Assembly: GCF_010183535.1 (NCBI RefSeq)
Contig: NC_071329.1
Coordinates: 4,836,001-4,900,000, forward strand
Source: Caenorhabditis remanei
Lineage: Eukaryota > Nematoda > Chromadorea > Rhabditida > Rhabditidae
Reading direction: 5' to 3'
Length of the DNA: 64,000 bases
Part shown: positions 50,127 through 61,660 of the stretch, in pieces
Layout of the letters: every line of letters begins with the position of its first letter
How positions within the stretch are numbered: position 1 is the first letter of the stretch
Notes under the pieces: generated by a model
Databases searched by the model: none
The model's input: the letters and a program-made list of their open reading frames with translations, nothing else
What the model was told of the DNA's origin: nothing
Made by a program: the position numbers and the translations under genes

Positions 50127-51378
50127 GGCTCTGTTCCAAAATCGGAGGCCCATAAAAAAATCGGAGGCCCATGGCAGAATCGGAGGCCCATGGCAGAATC
50201 GGAGGCCCGAAACCTATCGTGAGGGGCGGTGCCTGGAAGGGCGGGATCATACAAAGAAACTTAGAATCATTTTGACTACAAAGTTAGGGAAGAAGTGAAT
50301 TTACAATTTAAAAGAAAAAAAAATAATTTAAGCTCGAACAAGGAATATATATTAACTGATTTTGTCAACTGAAAGGGGGTGTTTAAAATTACTGCAATCT
50401 CTTGTTGCTCAATGATAGGGCCGTACGGAACATTTTCTACGTAGGTCTTACAATATCAAAATTATCAAATCGGCATAAATGGGGAACCAACCCATGAGTG
50501 GCCGTGGTGGAACTCAGTTGAAAAGCAATTGTCGGCATTTGAAACATATCCTTGTTGCCTTGGTGACAAACGAAATCCGCATTGTAAATTGCAACATTGT
50601 AGCAACTGATAAACAATATATTATGAATTCATTTTTATCTGTGCATGGGAAGACCGCGCCGCACTCGCGCGGCGGCCACGCCCACTCCCATTTTAACGCT
50701 GCGTTCCATTTTTGAACACTGCCGCAAGAAATGGGCGTGGCCGCCGCGCGAGTGCGGCGCGGTCTTCCCATGCACAGATAAAAATGAATTCATAATATAA
50801 CCAGACGAGAATATATAGATAGAAATCATAGCTGTTGGGGAAGTGTGATGGTGTAGGGGATGGAATGGTGAGCTAGGAATAATAGGTGGTAGTGGCCCAT
50901 GGGTGTAGCGGTAGTGGCGCACTTAGAATTCCAACTAGAACAGAAATTGATCAACCTGCAGAGTGGAGCGATGTTGCTCTGCAGTGGCAAATAACCAATT
51001 ACCCGAACTAGTGAGACCCGTGAACCTTTATATGAAGATAAAGGCTCGAGTTCTCACAAGGTGGGACCTCCATGTAAACGGAGAAAGGACTTTGCCTGGT
51101 CCTTCCGTTTAACTACAGAAAACAATGGTTTAACAGTGCACTGCTTTATTAAGGAAGGCGGAGAGAGCTCCAGATGGGCGGGCTCCCTCCGTCCTTCTAT
51201 GTGATGGAACCGAATAGAAGATGTAATTCTTGTGAGGCGTGGCACCGCGTGCCTTTTCCTCCCTCGTCCCTCTCACTCATGTGATCCCCCGCGTTATGCG
51301 CGTGCCACAAGAGTGACGGAGACTCGGGCGATAGAATAAGAAAGGGACCAACGACCAAGAGGCCGAAGACCCTTTCAC
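50127..51378. other. Repeat-rich insertion replacing the end and start of two F-box genes
   Basis: Begins with three 'atcggaggcccatggcaga' repeats, includes the hairpin at 50617-50799, and ends exactly where the next F-box copy resumes in the middle of its exon 1. Sequence from 51000 contains paired 'cctttatatgaagataaagg' and 'ggtccttccgtttaactac' repeats. No gene seen. Confidence 0.5.
50617..50799. repeat. Perfect-armed 68-bp hairpin (GC-rich MITE)
   Basis: Arms 50617-50684 and 50732-50799 are exact inverted copies around a 47-base loop. The inner part of each arm is strongly GC-rich (CCGCGCCGCACTCGCGCGGC), unlike the AT-rich surroundings. Confidence 0.9.
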
Positions 51379-52475
51379 ACTTCCCTCTCCTCCGTCTACC
51401 AGAAAACGCTCAACGGAAAGTGCTCAAGGGTTTTGATGCAATTCAGTTGTGAGTTTTGCAATTCTTATGTGTTTCATCCGAATTGGAATGGACGCTTTCA
51501 GAATCAATTTTTCTCTCCTATCTAACAACGCCAAACGACTTGCTCGATCTCTCAACATCACCATCGACCAAATCGATCTATGCCCGGATGACGATTTCAT
51601 CGATATTAAAACAATGGTTGACAATACATAAGTACTGGGTGGGATGGGCGTTCTACCCACCAGAACCAAGTACCGGTGTACAGCCAGTACGTGGTACTGT
51701 GCCAATCTATGTGCCCAGTCGTGTGAAAGCGGAGAAGAATTTTGAGGATATAATGGATTTTGAGAATCCGGGAATGAGCATTTCAGAATGGTTGAAACTA
51801 ATCATCGAGGTGTTTAACCATAAGCCTTATCTGAGTATTGTATTGACGAAACCGGACTGTCTTTTTGATATGAAATCTATTAGGGATGCCGTGAAAGGAT
51901 TCAACGCGGACGGGCTCGCTTTTACTGAGGAGTGTGGCATAGAGTGTGCACAGCTGGCTTTGAAGAACATGCCAGAATCAAAAACTGTGCTTTTCGAAGG
52001 TCCCTCTTTCGGAAATCCAGTTGAGTATCAAGATATGCTCATTCAGAATGTAAAACGTCTTGTTATTGGATCTTGTCATAATCTCCATTCTTTTGATCTG
52101 AAAATCTCTTTGGATGATATACTGCTTATCAACAGCGAATGGATTGAGATTATTTCAAGACACATCACCGACAAGATGATCAATCGATTCCTCAAACACT
52201 GGATTAAAGGTTCAAACCCAAGAATGGAGCATATGAGAATCGAGTTCGAACCGAATAGGACTTTCGATAAAGACGTGATTCTGAAGGGTCTAAAATATCG
52301 CAGAGCCCAACCAATCCGGAATATTTTTAGGATGATAGCACTGGGAGTGGGCTTAGCGAAAGGAGGCGTCGATATCCGCCGGAAAGATGGAACGGAAGGA
52401 ACGATTACATTTATAAAAAGCAACGGAATTAGTTCCATTGTTTTTTATGTGTCCAATTGTTATGGTTTTAATTGA
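51379..52475 (+). pseudogene. Broken F-box (FBA_2) gene, copy 11
   Basis: Exon 1 lacks its ATG and first codons, replaced by repeat DNA at about 51378. Exon 2 starts at 51502, but a small insertion near 51625 (ATACATAAG) makes a stop in the original frame. The rest is open in the shifted frame to the end. The normal TGA is mutated (AATTGT for AATTGA), extending the frame by five codons. Its closest relative is the intact copy at 43305. Confidence 0.8.
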
Positions 52476-53801
52476 CCTTGTGATTTTTTCTTATTTCAAA
52501 GCACATCTTGTTACAAATCATTCAATTGTTACATTTTATCCTGACTTGTTCTCAACTTTTCCAGTCCCATTTTCGTGTTTTTGACAAAACTCCTTTCTTC
52601 TCCACCCATCTACAGTTTCCAACTGGAGAACTTTTCCTCAGCTTTTTTTTTGTTGCATTCTTCGTTATTTCAAGATTCAATTTAAAAAAAGGTTTTCTCA
52701 TCAACAGCAAATTGATAGAGATCAAATCAAGACACATCACCGATAAAATGATCAATCGATACCTGAAACATTGGATTCAAGGTTCGAACCCGAGAATGGG
52801 ATATGTAAGAATCGAGTTCGAACCGAATCGAATTTTGGATGAAGAAGTGATTCTGAAGGGTCTGAAATATAAGACAAGCCAAATTTGAAAATTTCAACTT
52901 TTGAAGGAGAAGTAGCGGTTATCTCCCTAAAGATGTGAAATTATCACAGATTTTCTTAGCATATCAGAGTTTATAGGAAAAATGAAGATAATCGATAAAT
53001 TTCCACATGTATTTGCTAAATTTCCACATTTTCGAGAAACCCTGAGTTTCGCGGGAATTATATAATAAAATCAGGTTAATGCTGAAACTCTAAAACCAGT
53101 CATCCCCAAAATAAAAAACAATGTTTACAAAATCAGTTTATTCACGTGAAAAAAAACGTTCAATCACAAAACCACAGATTGGATGCGGGGAGGAAATCTG
53201 GGGAAATTTAAAAAACACAAAAATTGAAACGTGAAAAAAACAAAACCGTGAACTAATCGTGGATTCCCATTCTGGATGCGAGCATCCAGAATGGGGAAAT
53301 TGAGAAAAACTAGAAAAGTTATAGGCGTGAACTATAAAATGTGGATCCAAATTCTGGTTTCACGAAATGGATGTGGGGAAATTTAGAGAAGACCAAGTAG
53401 AAAGACGCTGGGAATCATGGAGCTTTTCACAGAAATACTCTTGTAGACCTCTGAATATACTTCCGTCTAGCCAACAGTGATTTTTCCATCGTAAGACTTC
53501 TGAAATAGAACATTTAGTTACGAGAAAGGTTTTCTACCAACTCACCTTTTGTAAAAAGCCTTTGTCTCGGCAGTGCTTAAATTCTAAAATTGTCAAATAT
53601 CCATAAATTCACGATTAAATCTGAAAACGTATTGAGAAGGTTATACCCGTCACCTGCTTTTTCGAATAGTTTAGGTTATAGAATCGACAACAATGTATCC
53701 AGATAAAAATAATTGAGAAGTAATAGGATATCCACACACGACGACATTGGAACTTGGTAAAATGAATAAAATACTACAACAGGAAAAGGTCACGAATAAT
53801 A
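52476..53801. other. Intergenic with an F-box fragment
   Basis: Apart from the fragment at 52697-52872, AT-rich sequence with no gene supported. 53240-53300 holds a short inverted repeat (attctggatgcgagcatccagaat). Confidence 0.4.
52697..52872 (+). pseudogene. Internal fragment of an F-box gene
   Basis: Encodes the INSKLIEIKSRHITDKMI to LKGLKY portion, identical in most positions to the copy at 53848-54515, inserted in 3'-flank sequence. No start, F-box or end. Confidence 0.8.
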
Positions 53802-53847
53802 ATGGATAAACCCGAATCCTCGCTTTTTGCAGTAAAAAATCCACGTG

Positions 53848-54515
53848 TATGGTTGAAATTAATCATCGAGGTGTTTAGCCATACACCTAATCTGGATATT
53901 TTATTGACGAAACCGGACTGTCTCTTTGACATGAAATCGATAAAGGATACTGTGAAAGGATTCAACGTTGACGGACTCAACTTTAATCATGACTGTGGGA
54001 TGGAGTGTGCCCAGATGGCTTTGAAGAACATGCCAGAATCAAAAACTGTGTTTATCAAAAGTCCCGCTTTCAGAAATCCAGTTGAGTATCAAAATATCCT
54101 CATACAGAATGTTGATTGTCTAGCTATTAGTCCTTTTGATCTCGATTTGAAAATCTCTTTGAATGATATACTTCTTATCAACAGCAAATTGATAGAGATT
54201 AAATCAAGACACATCACCGACAAGATGATCAATCGATACCTGAAACATTGGATTCAAGGTTCAAACCCGAGAATGGGATATGTAAGAATCGAGTTCGAAC
54301 CGAATCGAATTTTGGATGAAGAAGTGATTCTGAAAAGTCTAAAATATCGCAGAGCCCAACCAAATCGGAAGAAATATTTTGGGATGATTGGATACGGGGG
54401 AGTAGTCACAGCGGAAGGAGGAATCGATATCCATCGAAAGGATGGAGCGGAAGGGACGATTGTGTTTGAAACTCTCAACGGGAATAGTTCCTTTGTTTTC
54501 TATGTGTGTAATTGA
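53848..54515 (+). pseudogene. 5'-truncated F-box (FBA_2) gene, copy 12
   Basis: Readable from the WLKLIIEVF segment to the normal C-terminal CN, about 222 residues of the FBA_2 region, with ISLNDILLINS and HWIQGSNPRM. The F-box exon and the first roughly 115 residues are absent; the upstream DNA is unrelated, though an in-frame ATG exists at 53802. Probably a pseudogene; a truncated product without an F-box is possible. Confidence 0.75.
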
Positions 54516-54927
54516 TATGGTTTTATTTCATCTTTGTGAACTTTTTTTCATTTTAAATAAATTCTTGTTACAAATCATTAAATTGTTACTTTTTATCCTG
54601 GCCCCTTCTTAACTTTCCCAATCACATTTTCGTGTTTATGATTAAACTACTTTCTTCGCCACTTGTGCTCTCATAGTTGGTCCAACCGTTTCCAATTAAC
54701 TCCCGTCTGAGAGGGAACATTTCAACTCTTTTTTTTGCTTTCTTCGTTTTGTCAAGATTTTTTTCATTCAATAAACAGATTTTTCTCACTTTAGCCCGAC
54801 GGTTAGAAAATTGGCACAGCGCAAAGTCTACAATAATCGAAATAGGCGTGTTCATAAACCCTGTACTCTCTTCTGCCTGTCCATAAGGCAACCTACACTG
54901 CAAGCGCGCTCTATTGGCAGTTCTATC

Positions 54928-54984
54928 GGTACAATTGTGTTTGAAGATCTCAGTAGTTGTTTTGATCTCTATGTGTCACATTGA
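54928..54984 (+). pseudogene. C-terminal remnant of an F-box gene
   Basis: 19 codons matching the last residues of family members (GTIVFEDLSSCFDLYVSH then stop), directly preceded by leader sequence of another copy. The mariner element starts 28 bases later. Confidence 0.7.
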
Positions 54985-55012
54985 TTTGCACACACAGTCT
55001 GCAGAATTTCTA

Positions 55013-56259
55013 TTAGGGTGTTTCATAAGTCTTTGCACTTTTTTTCAATGTACTGCGCTGCGACCCCATGAAATTTTTCGGTCCTTTTTTTGTTATAAAC
55101 TAGTACTGTTACCCTCAAGAAACATTTCTGTTTTGCAAGTCCTAAGAACAGCGTACCATGGCAGAAGTAGTCGCCAAAGATCGCAATGCTCTAAAAGGGT
55201 GTTTTTTGTTGGGATACCTCCCAGGATTGAGCGCAATGGAAACTTATCGAAATATAAACGTAACCCTTGATGAGGTCATCATATCTTAAAAAACAGCAAC
55301 TACTTGGTTCAAAAACTTCAAAGAAGAAGACTACAATCTTGATGATAAGTGCCGTTCTGATCGCCCTCGCTTAGATACAGACGATGATATCACGGATGTC
55401 TTGGAGGAAGAGCCAAGATCAAGTGTACGTGAAGTATCTTCACATACTGGACATTCGTCGGCAACCATATTCAGACATCAGAAAGAATCTGGAAGAACAG
55501 CAGAATACGGACAAGTCATTTCTCATGAACTGACAGATTGTCAGTTGAAGCTCAGTTGTGACCTGTCGCTGTCTTTGCTGAGTCGCAAGCGTAGTTTCAA
55601 TTGAATTTTGGATATTGCCACGGGAAATAAAAAATGGGCTCTCTATGTATACCATTCAGTAAAAAGCAGTGTGTTCTGGATACTAAAGAACTTCTGACAG
55701 ACCAGAAAAAAGAGCTAAATGAGAAGAAAGTGATGCTATCAGTTTGGTGTGACCGCAACGGGGTCTTCTACAACGAATTTCATAAGGATTGTGCTACAAT
55801 TACCGCCGACCTTTACTGTCAATAACTCCTGAAAAAAAATCCAATTCCATCGTTCATCTCGCCCGGAAATCGGTCATTTGGTTTTGTTGCATGACAACGC
55901 TCGTCCACCTTCTGCTACCACGACTAGCATCTTCTTACAGGGTCAGGGAGTGGAAGTTTTACCTCACCCGCCGTATTCTTCAGACCTTCCTCTAACTGAT
56001 TATCATCTTTTTAGATCATAGCAAAACTCGTTATCAGGACAAAAATTTGATGATCGAATGCAAGTGAAATCATACCTTGATGACTTCTTCAGCTCACAGC
56101 CATAGTTCTACGCGGCCGGAATCGCCTAACTACCACAATGTTGGCAACATGTAGTCAGTACTCATGGACAATATATAACTTCTTAGAACTTCTTTCTCAT
56201 TAAGAAAAATTTGATGAAAAACTGACAGAAAAAGTGCAAAGACTTATGAAACACCCTAA
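55013..56259 (+). mobile_element. Degenerate mariner-family transposon
   Basis: Ends TTAGGGTGTTTCATAAGTC and its complement, flanked by TA duplications (55011-55012, 56260-56261); 1247 bp, the usual mariner size. Its flanks are F-box 3'-flank sequence. Confidence 0.9.
55158..55985 (+). pseudogene. Mariner transposase pseudogene
   Basis: Pieces of a mariner transposase in several frames: the N-terminal helix-turn-helix (WFKNFKEEDYNLDDKCRSDR, SSVREVSSHTGHSS), then the catalytic region (NKKWALYVYH, KKVMLSVWCDRNGV). The catalytic Asp/Glu of the first motif appears as Asn in GNKKW, and there are at least two stops and frameshifts. Not functional. Confidence 0.85.
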
Positions 56260-56261
56260 TA

Positions 56262-56830
56262 CTTTTCATCCTGACTTGTTCTCAAACTTTCCCTATCATA
56301 TTTTCGTGTTTTTGGCAAAACTTTTTTCCCCACTCGTGCTCTCATTGGTACTACAGTTTCCAATTCGGAAGCTTTTAAACACATTTTTTTGTTTTCTTCG
56401 TTTTGTCATGTGCTAATTTTTAATTTAAAAAAAAAATGGTTTAAACACCCGTATTTTAAGTCTTGCAATTAATTTTTGAGAACCAATCACCTGGTTGTGA
56501 AAGTTCATGGCCTAACTTCTAATTCATGCGGATTTATTCAAATATTGTATGTCCCTGAAACGATTTCAACTTTCGTGTGAGTCTATATCATTTAACAAAA
56601 ACAGTCAACTTAAACACCTACGAAACCCGCAAACTAAAAACTATCTCAAAGTTTCTTGATTAATATCCGATAATTGTTTTAAAGTAGGACTGAAGTCATA
56701 TTTTTAGATTATGATACTCCAGAAAATAAACTTTGAAAAAAAAAACAGAAAATGATGTGAAAAGATCAAAGTGAAGCAGATTTGTTCTACATCATGACGT
56801 TTCACACATTTTGAACGAAATCTAAAACTA
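56262..56830. other. F-box 3'-flank sequence, no gene
   Basis: Continues the family 3' flank (atcctgacttgttctc...) to about 56440, then AT-rich sequence without support for a gene. Confidence 0.4.
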
Positions 56831-56834
56831 ACTA

Positions 56835-57203
56835 GGGAAGGCCTCCAGGTGACCGTGGAATTATGGGACGTGCCCTATAATTTTGGAAAGCTGAAATCAC
56901 GCTAATTCTAAATATAGGTATATTTAGTTTTTGCCCTCGACTCCTAGTATTCGAGAAAAACAAGGTAAAAGTTCGGAAAAAATGACAAATTATTGCCTTT
57001 TTAACACGGGAAAATTGCAAGAAAAATTCAACAAATTTTTCGCGTGTCAGAAAAGCAATAAATTGCCATTTTTCCGAACTTATTTCTTCGAATACCAGGG
57101 ATCGAGGACAAAAACTGAATATATATTTGGAGTCAGCGTTTTCTCAGATTTCAAATAATATAGGTCACGTTCCATAACTTCACGGTCACCTGGAGTCCTT
57201 CCC
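56835..57203. mobile_element. 369-bp hairpin MITE with TA duplication
   Basis: Starts GGGAAGGCCTCCAGGTGACC and ends with its near-complement, flanked by TA. The inverted similarity extends almost to the centre (cgaggacaaaaac..., aaattgcc...), so the whole unit folds back on itself. Confidence 0.85.
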
Positions 57204-57292
57204 TAATAAGAAATGAATATGTACTAGTAAAAAATTTCTCAATTTTAAAGAAAATAAATTCGTGAGCAAGAAATTTTGAAATTTCGACCATC

Positions 57293-57538
57293 TTATTTAT
57301 CAAAATTTCCGAATGTTTCATTCAGATAGTTCAAATCAAGATCAAATTTACATCTCTCCCTAATAAACATAATAATACATATTCCAGGGCAAGAAAACAA
57401 ATTCTGAATATGTGTTAACCATTCTCGAATGCTAAGTCCTAGATTTCGGTATTCCATGTAATCTTGTCGAGTGTTAACCTCACACATCCCTGCTACACGA
57501 GTTTGTTTATAAACTGGAACCGTGGCAAATAAATTCAA
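57293..57538 (-). pseudogene. Fragment of a second-clade F-box gene
   Basis: About 81 codons corresponding to the YRN(P)GLSIREWL region of the gene at 57745, with several differences (NLGLSIREWLTH). No F-box, no hallmark C-terminal motifs. Confidence 0.7.
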
Positions 57539-57744
57539 TGATTAGATCAACGGTGAGATATAGAAAAGGCCAGAGATTCATAGTTTTCTAAGACAAAATC
57601 ACATAAAAGAAAAATAATGCATTTAATTCAAAAATTGGAAACGCTTAATATCCGACCAGAATAACAATTCAAAAATGCATTAAAGGATGATTAAAAACTT
57701 AAAAGATACAATTAAAGGATGTAGGATGCAAGTAGTGAGTGGAA

Positions 57745-58824
57745 TCAACTCCATATGAAAAATTGAACCATTCGTTTTTGGCCTTGTTGTAGAATTGAGA
57801 CAGTCCCTACATTTCCGTCCTTTCGACGGATATCGTATCCGCCTTTAACTTCTATGATCCCATGAGCAAATCGTTTGGAATGTCTGACTTCATTCAATAG
57901 TACTTCGCGATAATTCGTTCCTTTTAATATAGCATTCTTATCTAGAAACCGACCATCACGAAAATCAAAGCTTACGACATCCATTCTCGGGTTCGATCCT
58001 TCAATCCAATGTTTGAGAAACCGATTTATCACATTATCAGTGATGGTTGTTGATCGAATGTGTATTTCCTTGCTATTTATCAACAACAACTCATCCAATT
58101 CAATTTTCACTGACGTGGTACGGTGCCCGAGAACTAACGTATCAAAGTTTTGAATCAAAATGTTCCTGTACATGCTGGGGTCCTCAAAACTTTGACTGCA
58201 CGCAAAGAAACGTTTGATGAATGGGAATTGTCTCAACACCATCTGTGCGCATTCCAAACTACAGGAGTTATAAAATACAAGCGTTGTTACATCAGACTTT
58301 CCGATTGTTTCTTTCAGAGAGCTCAATTCAAATTTACATGTTTCACTGCCAAACAGAAGTGGGCTCCTTCCAGGGAAAGAGAATATATACTGAAAGTGAG
58401 CTAACCATTCTCGGATGCTGAGACCTGGATTTCGGTATTTAGCGAGGGTTTGTCGAGGGTTAACGTCACGAACTCCTTCTACATGAGCTGACATATAAAT
58501 TGGAATTGGTTCGATGCTATTATAATCCTTCTCCGGATAGAAATTCCAAATCATGGGTGACGTAGAATTTCTGAAATCGTCGATTTGAATTCTGATGATA
58601 TAATCAAGGGTCAAACTGATATTATTGATTTCCAACTTGAGAGATTTGACCACTTCTTTAGTTTTATTTGATGTGAGAGAGAATGCGACTCTGAAAACGG
58701 AGTTGTTGGAACAGAGAACTTGAATTTTTGAAAAAAAAACTCACATGTCAATATAATCAATACTATAAACCACATGATGTAGTGCCTTTTTGGGAAGGCA
58801 AAGGAGAGAGAAGGTAGTAGACAT
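57745..58824 (-). CDS. F-box protein with FBA_2-type domain, second clade, copy A
   Basis: Exons 58745-58824 and 57745-58690 (54-base intron) give 341 aa. Exon 1 encodes a variant F-box (FSLLCLPKKALHHVVYSIDY), in which the usual Gln-Arg-Lys is replaced. Exon 2 keeps the family plan: YRNPGLSIREW, KIELDELLLINS, NRFLKHWIEGSNPRM and YDIRRKDG. Shares about one third of residues with the first clade by eye. Its leader on the minus strand differs from first-clade leaders. Intact. Confidence 0.82.
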
Positions 58825-59171
58825 GATAGTGAATGAGGGATGAGTGAGGTGGACCTGTCTCGGTCTTGGGTTAGATGGCAGGGTCTCTCACAACAATTAG
58901 AATAAGTAGAGACAGGGGTGTGAGGACAATATGAATAGATGTACCAGACTCCTTATTCTAATTGTTGTAAAAGACCTTCCCACGTCACTTCCATCTAACC
59001 CAAGACAGAACCAAGACTATTCCCTTATTCTTCATCATACCCGATCCCCGCTGCAAGCGCGCTCTATTGGCATTGCTATAGGGTGGTCACTGCCTGTCCC
59101 CGACCCGTCAGTCTCGTTGCCACGTCACGTCTTCCCTCTGGACCCTCCTCATTCTCTCCTTATTCACTGTC
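58825..59171. other. Divergent F-box leader sequences
   Basis: Two second-clade leaders head to head, with the shared 'ccttcccacgtcacttcca' promoter piece near 58978 and its complement on the other side. No gene. Confidence 0.4.
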
Positions 59172-59251
59172 ATGTCCAGTGCCTTCCCTCTCCTCTGCCT
59201 TCCAAAAAAGGCAGTACATTATGTGATTTATAGCATTGATTATGTTGATAT
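59172..59251 (+). pseudogene. Orphan second-clade F-box exon 1
   Basis: Intact 80-base exon with full promoter, ATG, F-box codons and GTGAGT donor. The sequence after the donor departs from the family within about 15 bases and no exon 2 follows before the next gene. It is the lone remnant of a copy truncated at its 3' side. Confidence 0.8.
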
Positions 59252-60181
59252 GTGAGTTTTTTTTTGAGAAAAGTTCGTTTTAATGGACTTGACAAAAAAG
59301 GTTTTAAAGTGTAGGCTTTCTAAATAAATGAAAATTTGCGATGTGGCTCTACGGTATAGAAAAGAGGTCAGGCTGGGAGAGCCGATCAAAGTAGAAGAAT
59401 CAAGGCGTCTCTGACAGAATCGACGGAAACAATGAGGGCACCTCAATGAGTGTACGGGTGGGATGAGCTGAGAAAGTGAAAAAGAAAGGAAAATAGAGGA
59501 TGTAAGTTGTGAATTAAATCAACACCATATGTACATAAAATACATATATAGTTACGAAAGAATTTATTCAGAGAAATAGAATAACAATCAAAATCGAAAT
59601 TGGGTTATGTTATTTACAAGAAGAGTCTTTTTCGGAATTATGGTGCTTACAGATGAGACATATTAGGCGACGGGGGAGAGGAGGTTAGATTGACATGGGT
59701 ATCAAGGTTTGAAAAATGGGAAGCGCCGATTATGAAATTACATAAGAGGAGTAGTTGCGTTTTGAGCCTACGGAGGCGCATATAAAATAGGCCAAGCTGG
59801 TAGAGGCGATCAGAGTAGGAGAGAGAAGGTGTATTACAGCGTTGAAGTATTTTCCAGAAGAAGAATTTTAGAGAAATTTCAAGTTTGTGTGCCAGTTTAG
59901 ACGATAAGGGAGGAGAATATACGACTGAACTGTATTAAACTAGAGGAAGAATACAAGTTTTAAATAGGAAGATGTAAAATTGGGGAGAGTTGGAAAAAAA
60001 TTCCAGAAATTGCTTAAAATGGAGTACAGCAAGAGCAACAGATCGGTTAATGTCACTAATAAACTTGAGATTAGGTTCGGTTAATAAACCAAAGTCCATG
60101 ACAGAAATAGTGTACGGGTAGGATGAGTTTTGAGGATGGAGTGAAAAAGGAAGGAAAATGAGATGCAAGTAGTGAGCGAAA
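59252..60181. other. Intergenic, no gene seen
   Basis: Contains two related stretches (about 59330-59480 and 59760-60150, sharing 'ggctgggagagccgatc'/'aagctggtagaggcgatc' and 'gtgtacgggtaggatgag'), apparently a diverged repeat. No supportable coding region. Confidence 0.4.
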
Positions 60182-61260
60182 TCAACTCCATACAAATAAT
60201 CGAACCAATTGTCCTTGGCCATGTTGAAGAATTGAGACTGTTCCAACAGTTCCGTCCTTTTGACGAATATCGTATCCGCCTTGGATCATTATGGTCTTCT
60301 CATGTCTGTAGTAATGTCTGACTTGATTCGATAGTGTTTCGTGATAATTCGTTCCTTTCAATAAAACATCCTTATCCGGAAACCGACCATCAGGATAATC
60401 AAAGTTTACGACCTCCATTCTTGGGTTCGATCCTCTCATCCAAAATTTCAGAAACTGATTGATCACTTTATTAGTGATAGTTAATGAGCAAACGTATATT
60501 TCCTTGCTATTTATTAATAACAAGTCATCCAATTCAATTCTTAAAGACAAAGTAGGGTGTCCGAGAGCCATTGTATCCAAGTTTTTAATCAAAATGTTAC
60601 TATACAAGCTGGGGTTCACAAGACGTCGACCGAACGCAAAAAAACGTTTGACAGATGGGAATTGTCTCAACACCATCTGTGCACATTCCAAACTACAGGA
60701 GTTATGAAATTCGAGCATTCCTATCTCAGATTCTCCAATTGTTTCTTTTAGAGAGCTCAAATCAAATTTACATGTTTCTCTAGTAAACCGAAGTGATTTC
60801 TCTTCAGGGAAAGAGAATATGTATTGGAAATGAGCAAACCATTCTTGGATGCTGAGACCAGGATTTCGGTATTTGACGAGGTTTTGCACAGGGTTAGTGT
60901 CACGCATCCCTATTACACGAGCTGGCATGTAAACTGGAATTGGTTCGGTGCTATTATCATATTTCTCCGGATAGAAATTCCACAACATGCGCGATGGATT
61001 GTTTCTGAATGCGTCGATTTGAATTCTGATGAAATAATTAAGTGTCAAACTGATATTATGGATTTTTAAGTTAAGAGATTTGACCACCTCCTTAGTTTTA
61101 TTGGATGCGAGAGAGAATGCGACTCTGAAAACAAAGCTGTTGGAACAGAGAACTTGAATTTTTGAAAAAAAAAAACTCACATATCAACATAATCAATGCT
61201 ATAAAGCACATGATGTAGTGCCTTTTTGGGAAGGTAGAGGAGAGAGAAGGCACTGGGCAT
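60182..61260 (-). CDS. F-box protein with FBA_2-type domain, second clade, copy B
   Basis: Exons 61181-61260 and 60182-61124 (56-base intron, acceptor TTTCAG) give 340 aa. F-box FSLLYLPKKALHHVLYSIDY. In exon 2 the hallmark HW is FWMRGSNPRM and the ending is YDIRQKDGTVGTV. Closely related to the copy at 61661, with which it is divergently arranged (about 400 bases between starts). Frame intact. Confidence 0.82.
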
Positions 61261-61660
61261 GATGAAGAATAAGGGAAGAGTGAGATGGACCTGTCTCGGC
61301 CCTGCCGTGGATTAGATGGGAGTGACGTGGCAAGGAAAAGAAGTCGATCACCACACATATACTTTGTGTTGTTTGTCTGCGATGTCCATTACACATCTAT
61401 TCAAATTGTCCTCACACACCAGACCCTTCATTCTAATTGTTGTTAGAGACCTTCCCACGTCACTTCCATCTAACCCAAGACCAAGACAGGTCCACCTCAC
61501 TCTTCCCTTATTCTTCATCAAACCCGGTCCCCGCTACAAGCGCGCTCCATTGACATTGAGTGGTCACTGCCTGTCCCCGACCCGTCAGTCTCGTTGACAC
61601 GTCACGTCTTCTAATTGTCCAACATATCGGACCCTCCTCATTCTCCCCTCATTCACTGTC
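61261..61660. promoter_or_regulatory. Shared region between divergent F-box genes
   Basis: Contains CCACGTCAC-type boxes on both strands (near 61320 on the minus, 61455 and 61600 on the plus) as in other family promoters. Their function is inferred from conservation among paralogues only. Confidence 0.4.

Noticed and set aside
50130..50215. Short regularly spaced repeats resembling a CRISPR array
   Set aside because: Only three imperfect 'cggaggcccatggcaga' units with no unique spacers, in a eukaryotic genome.
53802..54515. Genuine F-box-less FBA_2 gene
   Set aside because: The first 15 or so codons are unrelated filler and there is no promoter of family type; truncation is simpler, though a product is not excluded.
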